64,000 bases of DNA from NCBI RefSeq assembly GCF_001687325.1, contig NZ_LZRD01000015.1, positions 1 to 64,000 on the forward strand. Direction: 5' to 3'. Both the position numbers and the translations under genes were made by a program. Below the pieces are notes generated by a model that saw only the letters and a program-made list of their open reading frames with translations, was not told the origin of the DNA and did not search any database. Shown piece by piece: positions 33,568 to 43,248 of this stretch. How positions within the stretch are numbered: the first letter of the stretch is position 1; each line of letters starts with the position of its first letter. The stretch comes from Streptomyces sp. PTY087I2 (GTDB taxonomy: Bacteria > Actinomycetota > Actinomycetes > Streptomycetales > Streptomycetaceae).

Positions 33568-35148
33568 TCAGCCGCGCCCACTGCCCAATGCGCGCCGATG
33601 AGGGGCGGTCGGCAGGGCGGGACGCTGTTCGGCCGGCGGTTGCTCGATACGGAGCGCCAGGGCGGGGCAGCGCCGTACGGCCCGCTGGGCACGCCCGCGC
33701 AGATGCATCGGAACGGCGGCGTCCGCCACCGCCGGATAGCCGTCCGCGCCCAGCCGGATGAGCTCGGGGGCGATGTCCGCGCACAGGCCGTGGCCCTGGC
33801 AGAGCGTCCAGTCGACCGCGAGCTTCTCGCCGCTCGGAATCGACTCCTCCAGATCCTGGTAGCCCGGTGCGGGCAGCGGCAGCACCCCGACCGTCTCGCG
33901 GCCGCAGCCGCCGTCCAGAACGTGTGCGGCGAGGTCGTCCGTGAATGCCGACAGGGTCGAGAGCAGGAACCGGGCCGAGCCGTCCGGGTGTTTGCACGCC
34001 CCGCGGCCCTTCACGGCCTGCGTGACCTCGCGCAGGGCCTCCAGGGCGGCGGGCCCGCCGCCGTTCAGCACGTCGGAGAGCCCGCCCGCGGCGGCGGGGA
34101 GCCCCAGCTTGCACGGGCCGCACTGTCCGGCGGTCTCGGCGGCCAGCCAGTTGGCTATCCGGAGGGACTCGCCGAGCGGGCAGGTGTCCGGGCCGATCGG
34201 CAGGATGGCCCCCGCGCCGAGGGCGCCCCCCACGGTGGCCAGGGACTCGCGGGAGACCACGGCGTTGTGCGAGGAGACCGCGTCGATCCAGTTGCCGTGG
34301 TAGCCGCCGGTCAGCACGCCCTGGGGGAGCGGCGGGGCCCCGGCCAGCTCCAGGACGTACCGCAGCGGCACCCCGGTCGGCACCTCGACGACCATGGGCC
34401 TCGCCACGGCGCCCGAGACGGTGAGCAGGACGGTGCCAGGTTCGTTCGGCAGCCCGGTGTGCCCGTAGCGGCGGGGGCCGATCCGGGCGGCGACGGCGAG
34501 CTGGGCGTACGTCTCCGCGTTCGACAGCAGCGTCGGCGCGCCGCCCACCCCGGTCTCCGCCGCCCGCTCGCGCCGGCCCGGCGGCAGGGCGGGCCCGCCG
34601 TTCGCCGCCCGGATCACCGAGGACGCCTCGCCCGAGACCATGCGTTCCGGGGTGCGGATCACGCGGGCGCGCAGCTGCTGGCCGCGCCGGTCGGAGAGGC
34701 CGCGTTCGGCGAGGGCGGCCCGTACGGAGATCTCCGTGGAGTTGCGGGTGACGGCGACGACCAGGGTGCGCGCGCCGAGCGCCTCCGCGGCCAGCAGCGC
34801 ACCGTCCAGGATCAGGTGCGGGGCGCGGTTGAGCAGGACGGTGTCCTTGCGGCAGGCGGGTTCGCCCTCGCTGCCGTTGATCACCACGACGGGCCGCACC
34901 CCGCGCCGGATGGACGCCTTCGCCACCGCTCGCAGCTTCTTGCCGAACGGGAAACCGGCGCCTCCCCTTCCGCGCAGAGAGATCGTTTCGGCCAGTTCGG
35001 CCAGCCGCTCACCGGTCATCGGCTCCAGCGGCCCGTGCACCTTGAGGTGCATGGCGAGGTCGAGCCGCTCCACCAGGTCGAAGCCGGTGGTCAGTTGCGG
35101 CAGTCCGACGACGCGGACCTCGGGCACATCGGGGAGGGGGACGTTCAC
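33568..35148 (-). CDS. NuoF-like flavin/Fe-S protein fused to a ferredoxin domain
   Basis: 526 residues. Residues ~40-200 are the complex I 51-kDa-type FMN domain (RGRGGAGFPFGKK, INGSEGEPACRKD). An SLBB-like segment follows (TGVPLRYVLELAG), then the Fe-S region AGQCGPCKLG with GACKHPDG downstream. NuoF normally has CxxCxxC here; the first Cys is Ala. The C-terminal ~70 residues are a ferredoxin with CxxxxxC (CQGHGLC) and a later CP, the 3Fe-4S-type spacing. It starts at GTG 35148, sharing one base with the upstream stop, with AGGAG before it. It is coupled to the membrane cytochrome and presumably passes electrons between NAD(P)H/FMN, clusters and membrane hemes. It is not part of a nuo operon. 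Confidence 0.8.
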   Translation of the reverse strand: MNVPLPDVPEVRVVGLPQLTTGFDLVERLDLAMHLKVHGPLEPMTGERLAELAETISLRGRGGAGFPFGKKLRAVAKASIRRGVRPVVVINGSEGEPACRKDTVLLNRAPHLILDGALLAAEALGARTLVVAVTRNSTEISVRAALAERGLSDRRGQQLRARVIRTPERMVSGEASSVIRAANGGPALPPGRRERAAETGVGGAPTLLSNAETYAQLAVAARIGPRRYGHTGLPNEPGTVLLTVSGAVARPMVVEVPTGVPLRYVLELAGAPPLPQGVLTGGYHGNWIDAVSSHNAVVSRESLATVGGALGAGAILPIGPDTCPLGESLRIANWLAAETAGQCGPCKLGLPAAAGGLSDVLNGGGPAALEALREVTQAVKGRGACKHPDGSARFLLSTLSAFTDDLAAHVLDGGCGRETVGVLPLPAPGYQDLEESIPSGEKLAVDWTLCQGHGLCADIAPELIRLGADGYPAVADAAVPMHLRGRAQRAVRRCPALALRIEQPPAEQRPALPTAPHRRALGSGRG

Positions 35149-36764
35149 TATCGGTCTCCTGCGGGTGCGTGCCAGGGTTCGCCGGCCGGGGGCGCGGTGA
35201 ACGGCCCGGGCTCCGGTTCGGCCCGGGGCGCGGGGAAGGGTGAGGGTGAGGGCGAGGTGATGGGAGCGGATGCGGTGGTGTCGTACGCCGGGGTGTCGTA
35301 CGCGGTCGGTGCGCCGGCGTACTCCGATGTCACGTACGTCGGTGCGCCGGCTTCGGGTGTGCCGGGTTCGGGTCCGCCGGATTCCGGTGCGGCGCGTTCC
35401 GGGGTGCCGTACCTCGGTGTGCCGTGCTCCGGTGTTTCGTAGGGGGACGTCGCGTACGCGTGCTCCTGCGTGCTGTACGCCGGTGGGTTCTGCCGGTCCG
35501 GACCGTGGTGCGCCTGCCCGGGCGGGGCGGGGGACGGTGAGGGCCAGCGGGGCTCCGGCGGGGCCGACGGGCCGCCGCCCAGCGAGACGGCGCGGTACCC
35601 GGCTGTTATGCCTGTCCCGGGCCCCGGCCCCGCCTTGCTCCGCCCCGGGTTCGACAGCCCCTCCGGCGGGCCGAAGGCGATGCGGTCGGCGCTGCGGGGC
35701 GGCGGCTCGTACAGCGGGGACTCGTTCGGACGGGACTCGTTCAGCGGGGGCTCGTACAGAGGGGATTCGTTGGGCGGCGACTCGTACAGAGGTGACCGGC
35801 CGCCGTACAGCGTTTCCGTCGGCGCTTCGTGCAGCGCGCCGGGGATCGCCGTGGGAGGGGGCGCGGTCGGGGGCATCGGCGCCGAGAGCGTGCGCGGGCG
35901 CACGGGCGTGCCCCGTACGTCCCGGTCCGGCTCGCTCCAGGCGGCCGGATCGGACCAGGGCTCCCCGGCGGACGAGGAGGACTCCCGCAGGACCGGATCG
36001 GGGGCGGCCGGGGGCCCCTGGCCCAGCAGTTCGGCGACCCGGTCGGCGATCCGCCGCTTCGTCGGGCGCGGCAGCAGCCGCAGGCACAGCGCCCCGGCGA
36101 CTCCGGCGAGACAGAGCCCGTACATCACGACCACCCAGGTGGCAGGCGCACGCCCCGCGTACAGGCCGTGGATCAGCGCGGCGCACCACGCCGGATACGC
36201 CAGCGCGTGCACGGCGCGCCACCGGCCCGCGATCCCGCCCGTGTCCCGGGGCGACCCCAGCGACTGCCCGAGCCGGGCGGCCTTGGGGGAGGGCTGCGCG
36301 AAGGCGCTGCGCAGGGCTCCGGTCGCCGCCGTGACGACCATCAGCAGCCCGGCCAGCGAACCGAAACCGATCAGCCCCGACGCACCGGTCACGCCGAGGC
36401 TGAAGGGTATGAGGGCGCCGATCAGCGCCACATGCCCGAGGGCGACCTTCACGGTTCCGTGCAGCAGCAGGAAGCCGAGCGAGGCTATGGCGGTGGCCCG
36501 GTGGATGCCCTGGCAGACGATGCGCTGACGGGTGGAGAGGAACAGCCGGTCCGTGGCCAGCAGGCCCCAGGCGACGGCGGCGCTGAGCGACACCAGCGAC
36601 AGGACGCCGGTGGTGAAATCGAGGGTGGCGCGCAGCTCGTCGCTCCCTGCGACGGCGAACAGAGGGACGAAGACCAACGCGGCGACAGTCAGGCCGCCCT
36701 GTACCGGCCGACTCATTGCGGGGCTCATGCTGGGGGATACGCGGATCTTGCGATGAGGGTTCAT
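35148..36764 (-). CDS. Ferric-reductase-like bis-heme membrane protein with repetitive tail
   Basis: 538 residues from ATG 36764 (GGAG upstream). The first ~240 residues have about six transmembrane helices. Two helices carry His pairs, GIHRATAIASLGFLLLHG (HX13H) and VHALAYPAWCAALIHG (HX12H), the arrangement that holds two stacked hemes in ferric reductases. Residues ~250-538 are a Pro/Ser/Glu/Tyr-rich cytoplasmic tail with a repeated SPLYEP/NESP unit (DNA 35698-35800) and later YGTPE/YDTPAYD repeats. No FAD/NAD domain is fused; the coupled NuoF-like protein may supply electrons. Longer upstream starts exist but lack good sites. Confidence 0.75.
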   Translation of the reverse strand: MNPHRKIRVSPSMSPAMSRPVQGGLTVAALVFVPLFAVAGSDELRATLDFTTGVLSLVSLSAAVAWGLLATDRLFLSTRQRIVCQGIHRATAIASLGFLLLHGTVKVALGHVALIGALIPFSLGVTGASGLIGFGSLAGLLMVVTAATGALRSAFAQPSPKAARLGQSLGSPRDTGGIAGRWRAVHALAYPAWCAALIHGLYAGRAPATWVVVMYGLCLAGVAGALCLRLLPRPTKRRIADRVAELLGQGPPAAPDPVLRESSSSAGEPWSDPAAWSEPDRDVRGTPVRPRTLSAPMPPTAPPPTAIPGALHEAPTETLYGGRSPLYESPPNESPLYEPPLNESRPNESPLYEPPPRSADRIAFGPPEGLSNPGRSKAGPGPGTGITAGYRAVSLGGGPSAPPEPRWPSPSPAPPGQAHHGPDRQNPPAYSTQEHAYATSPYETPEHGTPRYGTPERAAPESGGPEPGTPEAGAPTYVTSEYAGAPTAYDTPAYDTTASAPITSPSPSPFPAPRAEPEPGPFTAPPAGEPWHAPAGDR

Positions 36765-37089
36765 GGGGGCGACTCCGAATAGTTCGGCAAAGCGGTCCCG
36801 TTGCCGCATGCTAGGACGCCCCATACCAACCAGTACGAGGTTTGCTCGGTTGCCCCGATAGAGGTCGGTACGCGGAGTAACCCCTGCTTCCCGGGCGTTC
36901 TCCCGGCCCCCGGGGTCGCCCCAGGACTCCGCGAAAACCTCATGGGAAGCGCGCACCGCACACACCCCACAGACACGGGAACACCATGTTCCGACTACGG
37001 AGAGTGGTGCCCGGGGTGGTGGGGGTTCGGGCACGTGCGTGTGATGTCCGCCCTCCGGTTACTCCCCGCTGCCCTCCGGGCCCGTGCGG

Positions 37090-37095
37090 TACCCT
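37090..37095 (+). promoter_or_regulatory. -10 element of the leuS leader transcript
   Basis: TACCCT six nt before the leader ATG, predicting a transcript that starts at or next to that ATG. A matching -35 is not obvious. Confidence 0.5.
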
Positions 37096-37101
37096 GACGC
37101 C

Positions 37102-37140
37102 ATGCGTGCCGTACGCCTTCTGCTTAGCGAGCCGCGCTGA
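37102..37140 (+). CDS. leuS leader peptide
   Basis: A 12-codon reading frame encoding MRAVRLLLSEPR with three consecutive Leu codons (CTT CTG CTT, 37117-37125). It is followed by nested hairpins and a U-run terminator before leucyl-tRNA synthetase. Consecutive cognate codons in a short frame upstream of a leucine-related gene are the hallmark of ribosome-mediated attenuation. It appears leaderless. Confidence 0.72.
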   Translation: MRAVRLLLSEPR

Positions 37141-37183
37141 AGAGTCCCGACCGGTGAGAACGCCTGGTCGGAGTCAGCGCGGC
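37131..37183 (+). promoter_or_regulatory. leuS leader hairpins
   Basis: GCCGCGCTGA (37131-37140), which includes the leader stop codon, pairs perfectly with TCAGCGCGGC (37174-37183). Inside, CCGACC (37147-37152) pairs with GGTCGG (37166-37171). A ribosome stalled on the Leu codons would cover the outer left arm. The alternative antiterminator partner is not evident by eye. Confidence 0.65.
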
Positions 37184-37184
37184 G

Positions 37185-37209
37185 TCCCCTCCTGTGCGAG
37201 GGGATTTTT
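37185..37209 (+). terminator. Intrinsic terminator in the leuS leader
   Basis: TCCCCTC (37185-37191) and GAGGGGA (37198-37204) with a 6-nt loop, followed directly by TTTTT (37205-37209), a rare textbook U-run for this genome. It lies 40 bp before leuS, so it must be bypassed for expression. Confidence 0.85.
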
Positions 37210-37249
37210 CGTTTCCCGGCAGATGACGATCGATGGAGCTTTGAGGATC

Positions 37250-40117
<2,868 letters not shown>

Positions 40118-40163
40118 CGGCCGTCCGCCGCCGTTCGCGGTGAACGGTTAGGGCCATCCCCTA

Positions 40164-40204
40164 CGGGCAGGTTGGGGGTTCCGAAGGAACCCTCGGCCTG
40201 CCCG
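40164..40204 (+). terminator. Terminator after leuS
   Basis: Outer arms CGGGCAGG (40164-40171) and CCTGCCCG (40197-40204); inner arms GGGTTCC (40176-40182) and GGAACCC (40186-40192) with a GAA loop. TTCCGTTT follows. Confidence 0.8.
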
Positions 40205-40267
40205 TTCCGTTTACGGTGGAGGGGGCGACCGGCACCGGCGGCCGCATCGAGACACCGAGGGGCATTC

Positions 40268-41053
40268 ATGGAAGCCGCGATCACGATCCTGGCGCTGCTC
40301 CTGGTCGCGTTCGTCGCGCTGGGTGTCTACGCGACCGTGAAGGCCGTCGGCGCCGCCAAGCGGGGTGTGGACCGCACGATCACGCAGGCCCGACGCACGG
40401 TGGAGGACACCACGCTCCGGGCCAAGAGCTTCGGGCAGGTGGGCGTCGCGGGCGAGCTCGCCCAGCTCCGGCTCTCCCTGCGCACCTCGATGCGGGCCAC
40501 GCAGGACGCCCTGCACGCCGGTGTCGCCGAGGACGCGTCCCTGGCGGAGTCGGTGGCCCTGTTCCGGCGGCTGAGCGCCCACGGTCTGGAGCTGGACGAC
40601 GAGCTGAAGCGGCTGGAGCGCGAGCCGGACCGGGCGACGGTCGCGGGCCTGCTGCCCAAGCTGCGGGAACGCACGCAGCGGATCACGCACTCCGCGGAGT
40701 CGCTGCGCTGGGCGGCGCGGGACCGGGCACGGCAGTTCGCCGACGACGACCTGGACGCGCTGAACGCGCAGATCGACATCGAGGCCGGCGCGCTGCGGCA
40801 CTGGACCGTGGACGAGCCGTCGTCGCGGGCGTCCGGCGCGGGCGCCTCCGCCACGACACCGGGCCGGGGTCCCGGGACGGACTGGCCGGAGCCGGCGGCC
40901 TCGGCAGACCCCTCGGCCGGTAGCAGCACGGCCGACGAGGCGTGGTCAGGACCGGCCCGCGAGGAGAGCCCGCAGGCGATCACCGCACCGGACCCGCGGC
41001 CGCGCACGACGTACCCCTGGCAGAAGTCCACCCGGCCGGAAACGACGAACTGA
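40268..41053 (+). CDS. Membrane-anchored coiled-coil protein of unknown function
   Basis: 261 residues from ATG 40268. One N-terminal transmembrane helix (residues 4-28, ITILALLLVAFVALGVYATV) is followed by a long heptad-rich, Arg/Glu/Leu-rich helical region (about 45-175) and a Pro/Ser/Ala-rich disordered tail ending YPWQKSTRPETTN. The layout suggests a membrane-tethered cytoplasmic coiled coil. No catalytic motif. It lies alone between leuS and the DegV gene. Confidence 0.75.
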   Translation: MEAAITILALLLVAFVALGVYATVKAVGAAKRGVDRTITQARRTVEDTTLRAKSFGQVGVAGELAQLRLSLRTSMRATQDALHAGVAEDASLAESVALFRRLSAHGLELDDELKRLEREPDRATVAGLLPKLRERTQRITHSAESLRWAARDRARQFADDDLDALNAQIDIEAGALRHWTVDEPSSRASGAGASATTPGRGPGTDWPEPAASADPSAGSSTADEAWSGPAREESPQAITAPDPRPRTTYPWQKSTRPETTN

Positions 41054-41164
41054 CGCGCGCGGGCCGGTTCAGGCCCGAACGGATGTGTTCCGAAGCGGCC
41101 ACGAATGATCAGGGGGCCGGGGCCGGGCTGCCGCACTCCCACCACGCCAGGTAACCTCCGGCTC

Positions 41165-42010
41165 ATGTCCCGCCATGTCGCTATCGTCACCGATTCCACG
41201 GCCTACCTGCCGCGCCCGACGATGGAACGGCACGGCATCACCGCGGTGCCGCTGACCGTCGTCCTGGGCGACCAGGCGCTGGAGGAGGGCACGGAGATCT
41301 CCGCCCGCTCGCTCGCCCTGGCTCTACAGAAACGCCACTCCGTGACCACGTCCCGGCCCAGCCCCGATGTCTTCGCCGCGGCCTACCGGGCGGCGGCCGA
41401 CGCCGGAGCGGACGCGGTGGTGTCGCTGCATCTGTCGTCGGAGTTCTCGGGCACGTACGACGCCGCGCGGCTCGCGGCGAAGGACGCCCCCGTTCCGGTC
41501 CGTGTGGTGGACACCGGCATGGTCGCCATGGCCCTCGGGTTCTGCGCCCTCGCCGCGGCGGAGGCCGCCGAGGCGGGCGGCGGCCTGGACGAGGCGGTGT
41601 CGGCGGCGGAGAAGCGGGCCGCGGGCACCTCGGCGTATTTCTATGTCGACACGCTCGACTATCTGCGCCGGGGCGGTCGCATCGGCACGGCACAGGCCCT
41701 GCTGGGATCCGCGCTGGCGGTGAAGCCGATCCTGGAGCTCGACGGGGGCCGGATCGAGATGCTGGAGAAGGTACGGACGGCGTCCAAGGCGATCGCCCGC
41801 CTGGAGGAGATCGTCGCCGAGCGGGCGGGTACGGCCCAGGTGGACATCGCCGTCCACCACCTCGCCGCCCAGGAGCGCGCGGACCGCCTGGCGGAGAGGC
41901 TGCGCGAACGTGTCCCCGGTCTCGTCGATCTCCACGTCAGCGAGGTCGGCGCGGTGATCGGGGCGCACACGGGGCCGGGGCTGCTCGGCGCGGTGATCTC
42001 CTTGCGGTGA
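41165..42010 (+). CDS. DegV family fatty-acid-binding protein
   Basis: 281 residues. DegV/FakB fold: VAIVTDSTAYLPRPTMERHGITAVPLTV at the N-terminus, the central SLHLSSEFSGTYDAAR lipid-phosphate-contacting motif, then DTLDYLRRGGRIG and the C-terminal IGAHTGPGLLG. FakB members present fatty acids to the kinase FakA; no FakA is in the window. TAACCT (41152-41157) lies 7 nt before ATG 41165 and there is no Shine-Dalgarno, so it is probably leaderless. Confidence 0.9.
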   Translation: MSRHVAIVTDSTAYLPRPTMERHGITAVPLTVVLGDQALEEGTEISARSLALALQKRHSVTTSRPSPDVFAAAYRAAADAGADAVVSLHLSSEFSGTYDAARLAAKDAPVPVRVVDTGMVAMALGFCALAAAEAAEAGGGLDEAVSAAEKRAAGTSAYFYVDTLDYLRRGGRIGTAQALLGSALAVKPILELDGGRIEMLEKVRTASKAIARLEEIVAERAGTAQVDIAVHHLAAQERADRLAERLRERVPGLVDLHVSEVGAVIGAHTGPGLLGAVISLR

Positions 42011-42111
42011 TTCACTCCGCCGGGTGGCCGAGTTTTCCACAACTGCCGGGCTGTCCACAGGAATCGGGGCTGCTCAGCGGGTTTCGGCGGATGTGCCTAA
42101 CGTCGTGAGGC

Positions 42112-43248
42112 ATGGCCCTTCGATCTTCTCGGGCGTCGGCTCCCGACGCTCCGTACGCTTCTGTGTCCTCGTCCGACTCTTCTGATTCGTCTGATTCCAC
42201 GTCCACGTCCACGCCTGCTCGGCTGCGGCACGGATCCGGTACTCGCCCGAGCGGCCGGGCGGGGGTGCGCCCCGGGGCCCGTCCCGGTGTGCGCCACGGC
42301 GGGCGGCGGTCCGTGCGCGGGCGGTCCGCCCTCGCGTCGGCGGCCGCGCGTCGCCGGGCGGACGCGCTGATGGCGGGCGCCTCCTCCGGCCTCGCGAGCG
42401 ATGCGGCGCCCGTGGCGGTACATGAGCCGGCGGGGAGTCACGCGGCCGAGCCCGCACCGCCACCACCTCGACCCGAGAGTGTGGGGGAGGTGCCCGTCGA
42501 TACGTCGAGGGTGCGCCGTCTCGTGTCGGCGGTCCGGGAGCGGCTGCCGTTGTGGGTGCGGCTCCGCTGCGGGATGGCCCCGCGTACGCCGGTGGTGCTC
42601 GGTCTGGTGCTGCTCGCCGCCGTGGCCGTCGCCGCTGTGCACTTCTGGTCCGTACGGCCCCAGGCCGTGCGTGCGCCGGAACCGGTCGCGGACGAAGCGG
42701 CGGCGCCCGCGCTGCCGCCGGATCCGTTACGGTCCGGCGCCCCCGATCCGGCTCCCCGCCCGGCCGCCGGAGAGCCGCCGAGCGGGAGCGGACAGATTGT
42801 CGTCGATGTGAGCGGCAAGGTGCGCAGGCCGGGCGTCCGTCGGCTTCCGGCGGGGTCACGGGTGGAGGACGCACTTGAGGCGGCGGGCGGTGTACGCGCC
42901 GGCACGGATCTCACGGGAATCAACCGGGCACGGGTCCTGGTGGACGGTGAGCAGGTCGCGGTGGGTCTTGTGCCCGACCTGCCGGTCACGGGGGCGACCG
43001 GGGGCGGCGGGGCCGGGCCCGGGCCGGCCGGTGCGCCGGGCGGGGCGGGGCCCTCGGCGCTGCTGAGCCTGAACACGGCGACCGCGGAGCAGCTCGAAAC
43101 CCTGCCGGGGGTCGGGCCCGTGCTGGCCCAGCACATGATCGACTACCGCACGGAGAACAACGGATTCCGATCCGTCGACGAACTCCGCCAGGTCAACGGC
43201 ATCGGCGACCGCCGCTTCGCCGACCTCCAGCCGCTTGTACGGCCATGA
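42112..43248 (+). CDS. comEA: ComEA-like DNA-binding competence protein
   Basis: 378 residues. A long Ser- and Arg-rich N-terminus (SDSSDSSDSTSTST) precedes one transmembrane helix (about 160-182), a Pro-rich linker, an SLBB domain (IVVDVSGKVRRPGVRRLPAGSRVEDAL) and a C-terminal helix-hairpin-helix pair (LNTATAEQLETLPGVGPVLAQHMIDYR, LRQVNGIGDRRF). ComEA binds external duplex DNA for uptake; streptomycetes are not known for classical competence, so the physiological role is open. TAACGT (42098-42103) sits 8 nt upstream, suggesting a leaderless start. It overlaps comEC by ATGA. Confidence 0.9.
   Translation: MALRSSRASAPDAPYASVSSSDSSDSSDSTSTSTPARLRHGSGTRPSGRAGVRPGARPGVRHGGRRSVRGRSALASAAARRRADALMAGASSGLASDAAPVAVHEPAGSHAAEPAPPPPRPESVGEVPVDTSRVRRLVSAVRERLPLWVRLRCGMAPRTPVVLGLVLLAAVAVAAVHFWSVRPQAVRAPEPVADEAAAPALPPDPLRSGAPDPAPRPAAGEPPSGSGQIVVDVSGKVRRPGVRRLPAGSRVEDALEAAGGVRAGTDLTGINRARVLVDGEQVAVGLVPDLPVTGATGGGGAGPGPAGAPGGAGPSALLSLNTATAEQLETLPGVGPVLAQHMIDYRTENNGFRSVDELRQVNGIGDRRFADLQPLVRP

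Larger units (their letters stand above)
36765..37249. other. Divergent intergenic region with leuS leader
   Basis: About 485 bp between the ferric-reductase-like gene and leuS. The right half holds a -10 element, leader peptide, nested hairpins and terminator, listed separately. In 36765-37060 I see no convincing gene or strong repeat; it should contain the promoter for the minus-strand operon. Confidence 0.6.

Noticed and set aside
37147..37209. T-box riboswitch before leuS
   Set aside because: No specifier loop or T-box consensus sequence is seen; the leader peptide explains the leucine codons better.
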